Shown one piece after another: positions 27,597 to 36,155 of a stretch of 64,000 nucleotides of DNA. The stretch lies in NCBI RefSeq assembly GCF_036077095.1, contig NZ_CP107960.1, forward strand, positions 5,580,001-5,644,000. The letters run 5' to 3'. The notes under the pieces were generated by a model, which worked only from the letters and a program-made list of their open reading frames with translations, was not told the DNA's origin and did not search any database. The position numbers and the translations under genes are program-made. Position 1 is the stretch's first letter; the number at the start of each line of letters is the position of its first letter. Origin of the DNA: Streptomyces sp. NBC_00376. GTDB lineage: Bacteria > Actinomycetota > Actinomycetes > Streptomycetales > Streptomycetaceae.

Positions 27597-28382
27597 ATGC
27601 CGATACCCAGCCGTGCCGCTCTCGTCGAACATCTCGTCCGTACGCGTATCGCCGGAGACGTCGCCACACCGCGCGACAACAACCTCTCCCACTACCGCAA
27701 GCTCGCCAACGGCGACCGCCACTACTGGCTCGGCCTGGAGCTCGGTGACCGGTGGTGCGACGAGCAGGACGTACTGGCGGTGATGGCCGAGCGCTGCGGG
27801 GTCAGCGACGATCCGGAGCACCGGTTCGGGCAGGACACCATCGACCCGGAGCTGACGGTCGACGCCCTGGAGCGGATGGCGGCGCGGCTGCGGAAGGCGG
27901 TGGCGGGGGCGGAGCGGGTGCTGTTCGCGACCGGCCATCCGGGCGGGCTCCTCGATGTGCACCGGCAGACCGCGGAGGCGCTGCGGGCCGCCGGATGCGA
28001 GATCGTGACGATTCCCTCGGGGCTGATCGCCGACGAGGGCATGGTGTTCCAGTTCGCGGACGTCGCCGTGCAGGAGCGCGGCGCGACCCTCTGGCACACC
28101 CACTCGCCCGCCCCGATGGCCGCCATCCTGGACGGCCTGGAGCGCGAGGGCCGCCCGCTGCCGGACCTGGTCGTCGCCGACCACGGCTGGGCGGGGTGCG
28201 CGGCGCAGCGCGGTCTCGACGCGATCGGGTACGCGGACTGCAACGACCCGGCACTCTTCCTCGGCGAGGCGGAGGGGACGCTCCAGGTGGCCGTCCCGCT
28301 GGACGACCATGTGCTGGACCCGCGGTTCTACGACCCGATGACGGAGTATCTGCTGGACGCGGCGGGGCTGACGAGGGGCTGA
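27597..28382 (+). CDS. Conserved protein, annotated 'phosphatase' in relatives
   Basis: A 261-residue soluble protein. AERVLFATGHPGGLLDVHRQTAE and VVADHGWAGCAAQRGLDAIG are the most conserved-looking stretches, and several His/Asp could bind metal (TLWHTHS, DHGWAG). From memory, orthologues across Streptomyces carry the generic label phosphatase; no phosphatase family signature can be named here. There is no Shine-Dalgarno and the ATG may be near the transcript start. It is convergent with the CDF transporter gene. Confidence 0.7.
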   Translation: MPIPSRAALVEHLVRTRIAGDVATPRDNNLSHYRKLANGDRHYWLGLELGDRWCDEQDVLAVMAERCGVSDDPEHRFGQDTIDPELTVDALERMAARLRKAVAGAERVLFATGHPGGLLDVHRQTAEALRAAGCEIVTIPSGLIADEGMVFQFADVAVQERGATLWHTHSPAPMAAILDGLEREGRPLPDLVVADHGWAGCAAQRGLDAIGYADCNDPALFLGEAEGTLQVAVPLDDHVLDPRFYDPMTEYLLDAAGLTRG

Positions 28383-28426
28383 CGAGGGGGCAGGGGGCGC
28401 GCAGGCCGGGGCCGTCCCCCGCCCGG

Positions 28427-29416
28427 TCAGACCGACCCGGTACCCGCCCCGCCCGCCCCGCGCCCCCGCTGTTTCAGGCCCGGGGTCGGGTCCAGGTACA
28501 CCCGCCGGATCGACGGATAGCGCTCGCGCAGCTGCTCCTCGGCCTCCTCGCACGCCCACTCGATCTGGTCGGCGGTCGAGGCGTCCCGGAAGTCGATCTT
28601 CGCGGCGATCAGGATCTCGGTCGGGCCCTGGATGAGCGTGGTGAGTTCCAGCACGTCGATGATGTGCGGTACGGAGAGCAGTTCCTCGCGGATGCCGGCC
28701 CGCATCGGCTTCGACACCGGGCGCCCGATCAGCAACTGGGCGTTGGACCGGCCCAGCACCCAGGCGACGTACACCAGCAGCAGGCCGATCAGGATCGACG
28801 CGATGCCGTCCCAGACCCCGGAGCCGGTCAGCTGGCCGCCGAGCAGGCCGCCCGCGGCGAGCAGCAGACCCACCAGCGCCGCCGAGTCCTCCATCACCAC
28901 GGCCTTGACCGCGGTGTCGGGGGTGTGGCGGAAGTAGTGCCCGACGGGCGCCCCCAGCCGCGCGGCCTCGCCGCGGACCTGCCGGACCCCGGTGCGCAGC
29001 GAGTAGCCCTCCAGCAGGAAGGCCACCGCGAGCACGATGTACGAGACGAGCGGATCGCCGAGCTCCTCGCCCGCCGCGAGGGTGTGGACGCCGTCGTAGA
29101 CGGAGAAGACCGCACCGCCGACGAACGTGGCCACGGAGGCGAGCATCGCCCAGATGTAGCGCTCGGGGCCGTAGCCCAGCGGGTGTTCCTCGTCCGCGGG
29201 CTTGTCGCTGCGTTTCAGCGCGGTGAGCAGCAGCAGTTCGGTGACCGTGTCGGCGACCGAGTGCGCCGCCTCGGAGAGCATCGCGCTCGATCCGCTGATC
29301 ACCCCGGCGACCGCCTTCGCCACGGCGATGCCGAGGTTGGCGGCCGCCGCGACGACGACCGTGAACGCGGACTCCCCGCCGCCGGACTTCGTACCACTTG
29401 TGGTCTCGTCGCTCAT
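28427..29416 (-). CDS. Cation diffusion facilitator (CDF) metal efflux transporter
   Basis: A 329-residue membrane antiporter with six helices (about 20-225) and a C-terminal cytoplasmic domain. Helix 2 carries SEAAHSVADT and helix 5 carries VMEDSAALVG, the paired acidic/His metal sites of CDF proteins. The C-terminal part (LLSVPHIIDVLELTTLIQG) is the dimerisation domain. It probably exports Zn, Fe or a similar divalent ion in exchange for protons; the metal cannot be decided. No metalloregulator is adjacent. Confidence 0.92.
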   Translation of the reverse strand: MSDETTSGTKSGGGESAFTVVVAAAANLGIAVAKAVAGVISGSSAMLSEAAHSVADTVTELLLLTALKRSDKPADEEHPLGYGPERYIWAMLASVATFVGGAVFSVYDGVHTLAAGEELGDPLVSYIVLAVAFLLEGYSLRTGVRQVRGEAARLGAPVGHYFRHTPDTAVKAVVMEDSAALVGLLLAAGGLLGGQLTGSGVWDGIASILIGLLLVYVAWVLGRSNAQLLIGRPVSKPMRAGIREELLSVPHIIDVLELTTLIQGPTEILIAAKIDFRDASTADQIEWACEEAEEQLRERYPSIRRVYLDPTPGLKQRGRGAGGAGTGSV

Positions 29417-29470
29417 GGTGGGGAGTATGTCCGAATTGACAGGACATGGCCTGCAGGCGTCAGGTGTGCG

Positions 29471-30346
29471 TCAGTCGCGGGGTACGCGGACCACGCCCTC
29501 CTGGATGACGGTGATCGCCAGCCGGCCGTCCTGGGTGTAGATCCGGGCCTGGCCGAGCCCGCGCCCGCCGGACGCGGACGGCGACTCCTGGTCGTACAGC
29601 AGCCATTCGTCGGCCCGGAACGGCCGGTGGAACCACATCGCGTGGTCCAGGCTGGCGCCGACCACGTCGCCGACCGCCCAGCCCCCGCGCCCATGGGCGA
29701 GGAGCACCGAGTCGAGCAGCGTCATGTCGGAGACGTACGTGGCCATGCAGACATGGAGCAGCGGGTCGTCCGCGAGCTTGCCGTTGGTGCGGAACCACAC
29801 CTGGGAGCGGGGCTCGCGCGGTTCGCCGACGGTGCCGAAGGGCGGCTCGTCCACGTACCGCAGGTCGACCGCGGCCCGCGCCTCGATCAGCCGGTCCACG
29901 ACCCCCGGCCCGCTGAAGCGGTCCGCGTACCGGGGCAGCATCTGCTCCGCCGTGGGCAGCGTCTCCGGGTCCGGGGCGGACGGCATGGCCGCCTGGTGCT
30001 CCAGGCCCTCCTCGTACGTCTGGAACGAGGCCGAGAGGTGGAAGATCGGCTGGCCGTGCTGGACGGCGACGACCCGGCGGGTGGTGAAGGAGCGGCCGTC
30101 GCGGATGCGGTCGACGCTGTAGACGATCGGCGCGCCCGGGTCGCCCATCCGGAGGAAGTAGGAATGCAGGGAATGGGCGGTCCGGTCGGCGGGGACGGTG
30201 CGGCCCGCGGCGACCAGGGCCTGGGCCGCGACCTGGCCGCCGAAGACCCGGGGGACGACCGCCGAACGGCTCGTACCCCGGAAGATGTCCCGCTCGATCT
30301 GCTCGAGGTCGAGCAGATCGAGCAGGGAGTCGAGTGCTGCGCTCAT
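29471..30346 (-). CDS. tesB: Acyl-CoA thioesterase II (TesB)
   Basis: A 291-residue double hot-dog thioesterase hydrolysing acyl-CoA to free acid and CoA. FGGQVAAQALVAA and HSLHSYFLRMGD lie in the first domain. Catalytic residues of the second domain appear in GASLDHAMWFHRPF (Asp) and DGRLAITVIQEG (Gln). The acyl-CoA dehydrogenase gene ends 19 bp upstream on the same strand, so the two are likely co-transcribed for acyl-CoA turnover. Confidence 0.95.
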   Translation of the reverse strand: MSAALDSLLDLLDLEQIERDIFRGTSRSAVVPRVFGGQVAAQALVAAGRTVPADRTAHSLHSYFLRMGDPGAPIVYSVDRIRDGRSFTTRRVVAVQHGQPIFHLSASFQTYEEGLEHQAAMPSAPDPETLPTAEQMLPRYADRFSGPGVVDRLIEARAAVDLRYVDEPPFGTVGEPREPRSQVWFRTNGKLADDPLLHVCMATYVSDMTLLDSVLLAHGRGGWAVGDVVGASLDHAMWFHRPFRADEWLLYDQESPSASGGRGLGQARIYTQDGRLAITVIQEGVVRVPRD

Positions 30347-30365
30347 GGAAGGAACGTAGCCGCTC

Positions 30366-31523
30366 TCACAGGCCCATGGACTTGGCGATGATCGACTTCA
30401 TGACCTCGTTGGTGCCGCCGTAGATGCGGTTGACCCGGTTGTCCGCGTACAGGCGGGCGATCGGGTACTCGTTCATGTAGCCGTAGCCGCCGTGCAGCTG
30501 GAGGCAGCGGTCGATGACGCGGTGTGCGACCTCGGTGCAGAACAGCTTCGCGGAGGCGGCCTCGGCGGCGGTCAGCTCACCGGCGTCGAGGGCCTCCAGG
30601 GCGCGGTCGGCGACGGCCTCGGCGGCGTCCACCTCGGCCTGGCAGGCGGCCAGCTCGAACTTGGTGTTCTGGAAGGACGCGACGGTCTTGCCGAAGACGG
30701 TGCGCTCCTGCACGTACTCCTGCGCGAACCGGACTGCGGCCCTGGCCTGCGCGTACGCGCCGTAGGCGATGCCCCAGCGCTCGGACGGCAGGTTCTGGCC
30801 GAGGTAGTAGAAGCCCTTGTTCTCCTCGCCGAGCAGGTCCTCGACGGGCACCTTCACGTCGGCGAAGGCCAGCTCGGCGGTGTCGGACGTCCGCAGGCCG
30901 AGCTTGTCGAGCTTGCGGCCCAGGGAGTAGCCCTCGGACTTGGTGTCGACGGCGAACAGGGAGATGCCGAAGCGGCGGTCCTCGGCGGTCGGAGCCGAGG
31001 TACGGGCGCAGACGATGACGCGGTCGGCGTGGACGCCGCCCGTGATGAAGGTCTTGGAACCGTTGAGCACGTAGTGCGTGCCGTCTTCCGAGAGCTTGGC
31101 GGTGGTCTTCATGCCCGCGAGGTCGGAACCGGTGCCCGGCTCGGTCATCGCGAGGGCCCACATCTCCTCGGCGGAGACGAACTTCGGCAGGTAGCGCTTC
31201 TTCTGCTCGTCGTTGGCGAGCATCTTGATGTACGGCAGGGCGAGCAGGACGTGCACGTTGGATCCGCCGAAGTTGACGCCCGCGCGGGCGGTCTCCTCGT
31301 ACTGGACGGCCTCGAACTTGTGGGTCTCCAGGCCGGCGCCGCCGAACTCCTCGGGCACGTTGATGCCGAACAGGCCGAGGTCGGCGAGCTTGGTGTAGAG
31401 CTCGCGCGGCACGATGCCCTGCTGGAACCACTCGTCGTAGTGGGGGACGACCTCGGCCTCGATGAAGGCGCGTATGGTCTCCCGGAACGCCTCGTGGTCC
31501 TCGTTGAATGCCGTACGGCGCAC
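30366..31523 (-). CDS. Acyl-CoA dehydrogenase, long-chain-type catalytic site
   Basis: A 385-residue FAD enzyme. MTEPGTGSDLAGMKT and KTFITGGVHAD mark the FAD/substrate region, with LHGGYGYMNEYPIARLYAD near the end. At the usual catalytic position the sequence is YGGTNEV, with Gly replacing the Glu of the AcdH paralogue at 16.4 kb. The base must then come from the other site, as in long-chain and isovaleryl-CoA dehydrogenases. The GTG start is supported by AGGAGG 8 bases upstream. It pairs with TesB downstream. A palindrome at 31576-31591 may be its operator. Confidence 0.92.
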   Translation of the reverse strand: MRRTAFNEDHEAFRETIRAFIEAEVVPHYDEWFQQGIVPRELYTKLADLGLFGINVPEEFGGAGLETHKFEAVQYEETARAGVNFGGSNVHVLLALPYIKMLANDEQKKRYLPKFVSAEEMWALAMTEPGTGSDLAGMKTTAKLSEDGTHYVLNGSKTFITGGVHADRVIVCARTSAPTAEDRRFGISLFAVDTKSEGYSLGRKLDKLGLRTSDTAELAFADVKVPVEDLLGEENKGFYYLGQNLPSERWGIAYGAYAQARAAVRFAQEYVQERTVFGKTVASFQNTKFELAACQAEVDAAEAVADRALEALDAGELTAAEAASAKLFCTEVAHRVIDRCLQLHGGYGYMNEYPIARLYADNRVNRIYGGTNEVMKSIIAKSMGL

Positions 31524-31575
31524 GGGGTGCCTCCTAGATCAGCTTCGGTCGGCGTCGGCCCGGCCGGCGGCCTGG

Positions 31576-31591
31576 CTAAGCGCTTGCTCAG
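31576..31591. promoter_or_regulatory. Putative TetR-type operator before the acyl-CoA dehydrogenase
   Basis: CTAAGCGCTTGCTCAG, with the perfect core AAGCGCTT at 31578-31585, lies 53 bp before the gene start. It resembles operators of TetR-type fatty-acid degradation repressors. No regulator gene is adjacent. Confidence 0.5.
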
Positions 31592-31687
31592 ATACATTCA
31601 AAAGTTACCCGGCAGTCATGGAAGCTGTCCAGGGTGATGCGCGGCACGCCCGGCCGCGGACATCGTCGCCCGGACGCGGCATGCGGA

Positions 31688-31718
31688 GGCCCTCCCCGGC
31701 AGGTGGCCGGGGAGGGCC
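31688..31718. terminator. 13-bp hairpin after the inhibitor gene
   Basis: GGCCCTCCCCGGC, loop AGGTG, GCCGGGGAGGGCC: a perfect stem just beyond the stop at 31743 of the minus-strand gene. Confidence 0.8.
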
Positions 31719-31742
31719 GTCGTACTTCTGTGACCGTCGCCG

Positions 31743-32162
31743 CTACTGGGGCTTGAAGGAACGGATCTGGTAGTTCCCCTGGAGGTTGCCACCGCTGCCG
31801 GCGGGGGTGGAGCCGACCCGGGAGTTGTAGTTGGTCTGGGTGTAGTACTGCACGCGGTGCCCGGTCGCGTTCCACACGGAGCGGACGTTCTGGCCCCGCT
31901 GGATGAACGAGCAGTCGTCGGCGGTATTCGCCCGCTTCTTGTCCGACCACTGGCAGCGGGTGCCGCCTCCGTTCCAGTCGCTGTAGATGCAGAAGTAGCC
32001 GGGGCTGCAGCTGTAGGAAGCCCTGGCGCTCCCGACGGCGGCGTTCTGGACGGTGGCGGTTCCGGCGGCGGCGTTCTCGGCTGCTGTGGCTGCGGCGGGT
32101 CCGGAGCCGAGCCCCAGGGTCAAGGCGATCGAGGTGACGGCGAGCGCGGTGATGCGGTTCAT
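31743..32162 (-). CDS. Secreted peptidase-inhibitor I36-like protein
   Basis: A 139-residue precursor with a Sec signal peptide (MNRITALAVTSIALTLGLG, cleavage near AAATA) and a mature beta-rich domain of about 90 residues. CSPGYFCIYSDWNGGG, QWSDKKR and VRSVWNATGHRVQYYTQ are the Cys/Trp/aromatic signature of the I36 (SMPI-like, crystallin-fold) family. It may inhibit metalloproteases or act as an extracellular matrix component. It is followed by a strong terminator and the gene is monocistronic. Confidence 0.85.
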   Translation of the reverse strand: MNRITALAVTSIALTLGLGSGPAAATAAENAAAGTATVQNAAVGSARASYSCSPGYFCIYSDWNGGGTRCQWSDKKRANTADDCSFIQRGQNVRSVWNATGHRVQYYTQTNYNSRVGSTPAGSGGNLQGNYQIRSFKPQ

Positions 32163-32366
32163 GGCGAAGCCTCTTCATTCCCATGTGTGACGGAGTGAGT
32201 ACTCTCGGCGATCATCACCGTGTCACGGCTGTTGCCGCAGAAGCCAGGGCGGAGGGAGGGGCGCCCGAAGCGTGCGTCACGGCTCGGGGCACCCCTGTGT
32301 ACACCGGCGCGCACATTCGCCGTTCGCCTGCCCGGACCACGGGGTCATGGGGCGGGCCTTACCGGA

Positions 32367-33932
32367 TCACCGAGTGCGGTAGGCGTCGATGACGGTCTGG
32401 GTGAGGGTGTTCCCGTCGGTGTCGGTCAGCGCGGCGCGCAAAGAGACGCCGGTGCCCGCGCGCGGGCTGTGGATCTCGACGGCGCCCCGCTCGACCGGGA
32501 CCCGGGTCCACGAAGTGCCACCGTCCACGGATACGGAGACCGCCACCGACCGTACGCGTCCGTTCGCGGCGGCGCCCAGCACGGTGACCGGGACACGGAG
32601 CGTCTCGTTCGCCGGCGCGGTGCCGGTCGGGCTGAGTTCGGGCGAGAACCGCACGGCGCTCACCGGCACCGGGACCGGACCTCCCGTCGTGTCCGAGGTG
32701 AAGGTCCACGACGTGGTCACCCGCGTGGCGACGCCGGGCGCGCCGCCACGCTTCACCGTGCTGGTGAGCCGGTACGCCGCGGGCCCCGGCTCCAGGGTGA
32801 ACCCGGCCTTTCCCGGGGTGCCGGTCTTCGTCCCGACGCGCACGCCGTTGCGGTGCAGGGTGGTCGACGCCGTGTCGTACGACGGTGACGACGGCACGTG
32901 GCCGTCGCCGTCGGCGAGCAGCGGGACATCGACGGCGAGCCGGTCGCCGTCGCGCACGACGCCGGGGCGGTCGGTGAGATCGGGGCCGAAGACGGCGTTG
33001 TCGAAGGTGTGGGTGGTCGTACTTCCGGCGCGTACGGCGATGCCGTTGGCGCTGTAGCGGTTCGATGCCGCGCCGGGCGCGGTGGGGGCCCAGTAAGTGA
33101 TGTCCCAGGTGCCGCGTTCGGGCGTCACGAAGTAGGTGGCGGTCGCGGGGGTCGGCAGGGTCTGGGTGACGCCGAGGGTCGGTCCGGCAGTGGGCTGCAG
33201 GTCGACAGTCGCCCGCCCCTCGGTGCCCGGCCGCGCCGCGCCGCGGATCTGCACAGTGGCCAGGTCCTTCGCGGCAGGGTGCCGGACGAGCCCGGTCAGG
33301 GCGCGGCTGCCGGTGAAGGTGTGGCCGAGCGCGTAGCCGGCGGTCCCGGTGGTCCAGTAGGAGTCGAACCACTGCTCCACCGATCCGGGTTCGCTGTCGG
33401 GGCCCAGGTGTGCGACGCGCAGGTTCGGTGTGCCGTTGACGAGGTTGGCGGTCCGGACCGCGCCGTCGTGCTTGACCTGGACGAACATCACGCTGTGCCG
33501 GAAACCTGCGGAGGAGTCGGGCGGGGTCACGTCGACAGGGGCGGTGGTCCGCGCGTCGACGGTGATGGTGGTGTCGTGGTCGAGGTCGAGGCGCGGCTGG
33601 ACGACCCAGTCCGTGCCGTTTGCCGCCGTGCCGGTGGTCAGGGCACTGTCCAGGAGGTACCGGCCCTTGGGTAGACGCACGGTGGTCGTACCGGAGGCGT
33701 CGTACGGCTGGACGGCCTCGTCGGCACCCGGCCCGGAGACTCCGGTGACGTGGGTGGTGTAGTCCGCCGTCTTGTGGCCGGTGCGGTCGAGGTGATTGAT
33801 CGTGAGGGTGTACGTCGTCGGCTCCGCGGCAAAGGCGGCGGTGTTCCACGCGGGCGTCGTGCTGCCGACCAGGGCGACGGCGACAGCGAGTGTCCGGAGC
33901 GCGCTCCGGCGGGATACGGAAGAACTGTTCAT
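32367..33932 (-). CDS. Secreted protein resembling the accessory half of S8 peptidases
   Basis: A 521-residue secreted protein with a twin-arginine-type signal (SRRSALRTLAVAVALVGS, cleavage after AAFA). The mature part is a string of beta domains: TYTLTINHLDRTG at the start, WDITYWAPTAPG in the middle, and a Big/FN3-like C-terminal domain (VAVSVSVDGGTSWTRV). These resemble the C-terminal extensions of large Streptomyces subtilisin-like proteases, yet no Asp/His/Ser protease domain is present. The ATG at 33932 gives the signal peptide directly; upstream starts would run into the divergent sigma-factor gene. Function unknown. Confidence 0.75.
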   Translation of the reverse strand: MNSSSVSRRSALRTLAVAVALVGSTTPAWNTAAFAAEPTTYTLTINHLDRTGHKTADYTTHVTGVSGPGADEAVQPYDASGTTTVRLPKGRYLLDSALTTGTAANGTDWVVQPRLDLDHDTTITVDARTTAPVDVTPPDSSAGFRHSVMFVQVKHDGAVRTANLVNGTPNLRVAHLGPDSEPGSVEQWFDSYWTTGTAGYALGHTFTGSRALTGLVRHPAAKDLATVQIRGAARPGTEGRATVDLQPTAGPTLGVTQTLPTPATATYFVTPERGTWDITYWAPTAPGAASNRYSANGIAVRAGSTTTHTFDNAVFGPDLTDRPGVVRDGDRLAVDVPLLADGDGHVPSSPSYDTASTTLHRNGVRVGTKTGTPGKAGFTLEPGPAAYRLTSTVKRGGAPGVATRVTTSWTFTSDTTGGPVPVPVSAVRFSPELSPTGTAPANETLRVPVTVLGAAANGRVRSVAVSVSVDGGTSWTRVPVERGAVEIHSPRAGTGVSLRAALTDTDGNTLTQTVIDAYRTR

Positions 33933-34076
33933 GACTTGTACTGCGCTGCCGGGCGTCGGCGTTCCCGTGAGCTGAGTCACACGGGATGCGGGGCGTGACC
34001 CGGGGCGGGCATGCATGTGGCGCACGTCACCGGAACCGGCGCAACGTGCGCGGCAGAGCAGAGTGTGGAATCACTC

Positions 34077-34763
34077 ATGAGGAATCGCTTCCGCCGCGGA
34101 GACCGCGACGCCCTGGGGGAGCTGTACGACGAGCACGCCCAAGCGGTGTACCGCTATGCCTTGCGGGTGACGGGCAACTGGGCGGAGGCCGAGGACGTCG
34201 TCTCGTCGACCTTCCTGGAAGCGTGGCGCAGCCGCGAGAGGCTGAACCCCGACGGGGACGGTCTGCGCCCGTGGCTGCTGGGCATCGCCACCAACATCAT
34301 GCGCCGCAACGCACGCACACGCCGAAGCCGCGAGACCGCGCTCGCCCGCGTCCCGGAACGCGGCTCGATTCCGGACTTCGCCGACGACCTCGTCACACAC
34401 CTCGCGGACACCGAGCAGCTGCGTGCCGCACACGCCGCACTCGCGCGCCTGCGGCGCCGGGACCGGGAGGTCTTCACCCTCGTGGTGTGGGCCGGCCTGG
34501 ACTACGCGGCAGCGGCCGAGGCGCTCGGCGTGGCGGTCGGCACCGTCCGGTCGCGCCTGTCCCGCGCCCGTACCCGACTGCGCGAGCTCACCGAGGCCGA
34601 AACCCGCGCCACACGCCCGCGGGACACGTGGGCCGGAACCGAACGTCCACCCGCGGCGGGAAACAGAGCCCCCGCCGCGACCACCGCCACCACCACCCCC
34701 GACAAGCCACTGCCGGGCCGCACCCCCGTGGCCCCGTTGCTGACCCAGGAGAACCACGGATGA
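34077..34763 (+). CDS. ECF-type RNA polymerase sigma factor
   Basis: A 228-residue sigma-70 family protein with region 2 at about 5-75 (RGDRDALGELYDEHAQ and WAEAEDVVSSTFLEAW) and region 4 at about 110-165 (LRRRDREVFTLVVWAGLDYA with VAVGTVRSRLSRAR). A Pro/Thr-rich tail of about 45 residues follows. The chosen ATG begins the conserved RFRRGDRDAL segment; upstream in-frame starts at 34011 and 34065 cannot be excluded. Its stop overlaps the next gene's ATG (ATGA), so it is coupled to a membrane protein that may control it. Confidence 0.88.
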   Translation: MRNRFRRGDRDALGELYDEHAQAVYRYALRVTGNWAEAEDVVSSTFLEAWRSRERLNPDGDGLRPWLLGIATNIMRRNARTRRSRETALARVPERGSIPDFADDLVTHLADTEQLRAAHAALARLRRRDREVFTLVVWAGLDYAAAAEALGVAVGTVRSRLSRARTRLRELTEAETRATRPRDTWAGTERPPAAGNRAPAATTATTTPDKPLPGRTPVAPLLTQENHG

Positions 34764-35854
34764 ACTTCACCTCGCGGCGCCGTACGCACCACCGGTCCGA
34801 GGAGACCGAAGGTCCCGGCCTCACCGCACTGCTGCCCCCGCCGTCGGTCCCCGGTCTGGACCCCGACCGTGAACTGCTGCTGAAGGAAGCGTTGCTGCGC
34901 GAGGCCGCCGTCACGGAACCGCGTGGCGGCCTCACCCCTCGGGCCTCGCGCCCGCGCCGACGTCTGGTCCGGGTCATGGTGCCCGCTGTCGCCTGCGCCC
35001 TGGCGGTCGGCGGCGTCGTGGTGGTGAACCTCGCGGACGCGCCGGGGCACGGCGCCGCCGCGGTCCCGGGCGGCCGCACCCCCGGCACGTCCGAAGCGGC
35101 ACAGCTCCTCGACCGCATCGCACTCGCCGCCGCCGGGCAGAAGCAACCGACGGTCCGCGCCGACCAGTTCGTGTACATCGAGAGCAAGGTCGCCTTCGCC
35201 GGGCAGAGCGCCGGGGGCGGCGAGGTGACCATGCCTCCCGCGCACACGCGGCAGGTGTGGCTGTCCGCCGACGGCAGCCGCCCCGGCCTGCTGCGTGAGG
35301 AGGGCGAGCCCGACTCCTCGCTCGGCGGCGACGCACCGGTCTACGACCTCGACGGCCGAGGGGCGACACCCCGGCCCCGCACCGCACACAAGAAGGCCGC
35401 GTCGATCAGCGACCCGACGCACGAGTACGTCGCGTCGCTGCCCACCGACCCGGACGCCCTGCTGAAGCTGATCCGGGACGAGACCCACGGGCAGGGCCAG
35501 GACCCGGACCAGCGGGCATTCACCGCGATCGGCGACCTGTTGGCCGAGACCTGGGCACCCCCGCAGGTCGGCGCCGCGCTCTACCAGGCCGCCGCGAAGA
35601 TCCCCGGAGTCACGGTGATCGATGCGGCCACCGACGCCGCAGGACGCGAGGGCGTCGCCGTCGCCCGTACGGCACACGGGCAGCAGACGCAGTGGATCTT
35701 CGACCGGGCCACGTACGCGTTCCTCGGCGAGCGCACGGTCCTCACCGAATCCGGCGACGCCGGCCCGGCCGGAACCGTTGTCGGCACCTCCGCGGTCCTC
35801 ACCCGAGCCGCGGTCGACCGTACCGGCGAGGCTCCCGCCCCGACGACGGCGTAA
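34760..35854 (+). CDS. CU044_5270-family membrane protein, sigma-factor partner
   Basis: A 364-residue protein with about 65 cytoplasmic residues, one transmembrane segment (VMVPAVACALAVGGVVVVNL) and a large outside domain. That domain contains QFVYIESKVAF, HEYVASLPTDPDALL and the end motif TYAFLGERTVLT, matching what I remember of the CU044_5270 family. AGGAG precedes the ATG, which overlaps the sigma gene stop by 4 bp. The topology and coupling fit a sensor or anti-sigma-like partner, though no zinc anti-sigma motif is present. Confidence 0.82.
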   Translation: MNFTSRRRTHHRSEETEGPGLTALLPPPSVPGLDPDRELLLKEALLREAAVTEPRGGLTPRASRPRRRLVRVMVPAVACALAVGGVVVVNLADAPGHGAAAVPGGRTPGTSEAAQLLDRIALAAAGQKQPTVRADQFVYIESKVAFAGQSAGGGEVTMPPAHTRQVWLSADGSRPGLLREEGEPDSSLGGDAPVYDLDGRGATPRPRTAHKKAASISDPTHEYVASLPTDPDALLKLIRDETHGQGQDPDQRAFTAIGDLLAETWAPPQVGAALYQAAAKIPGVTVIDAATDAAGREGVAVARTAHGQQTQWIFDRATYAFLGERTVLTESGDAGPAGTVVGTSAVLTRAAVDRTGEAPAPTTA

Positions 35855-35890
35855 CACGGCAGCCCCGCACACTCGCACGGCACGAACAGC

Positions 35891-35929
35891 CCCGTCCCCG
35901 GTACGCCTTTGTTGTGGGCCGGGGACGGG
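35891..35929. terminator. Convergent hairpin after the sigma operon
   Basis: CCCGTCCCCGG and CCGGGGACGGG form an 11-bp stem with a 17-base loop between the ends of the convergent genes at 35854 and 35934. Confidence 0.7.
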
Positions 35930-35933
35930 ACGT

Positions 35934-36155
35934 TCAGGCGGGGAAGTTGTCGTCCTTGACCGCGGCGACGAAGGCTGACCAGCCGGCTGCCGGGAAGACG
36001 AGGGCGGGGCCGTGCGGGGCCTTGGAGTCGCGGACGGGGACGCCGGAGGGGTGACCGTCCAACACCTCGACGCAGCTGTCGTTCGCGCTTGAGCTGTACG
36101 ACGACTTGTGCCAGCCGCTCAACGTGGATGCGTCCAGGATGGTGCGGTCAGTCAT
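35934..36155 (-). CDS. DUF397 protein
   Basis: A 73-residue DUF397 protein: WHKSSYSSSANDSCVEV followed by VPVRDSKAPHGPALVFPAAGW is the family core. Such proteins are always found beside Scr1-type XRE regulators, as here (8-bp overlap with the upstream gene). In studied cases the pair acts like a toxin-antitoxin or regulator/anti-regulator affecting development and antibiotic production. Confidence 0.93.
   Translation of the reverse strand: MTDRTILDASTLSGWHKSSYSSSANDSCVEVLDGHPSGVPVRDSKAPHGPALVFPAAGWSAFVAAVKDDNFPA

Noticed and set aside
25755..29447. A 1230-codon minus-strand open frame across the glycosylation and CDF region
   Set aside because: It runs antisense to or through several well-supported genes in other frames and has no coherent domain or codon bias.
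32367..34025. Upstream start (34025) for the secreted protease-accessory-like protein
   Set aside because: It would bury the signal peptide 31 residues inside and overlap the divergent sigma-factor region; the ATG at 33932 directly precedes a normal leader.
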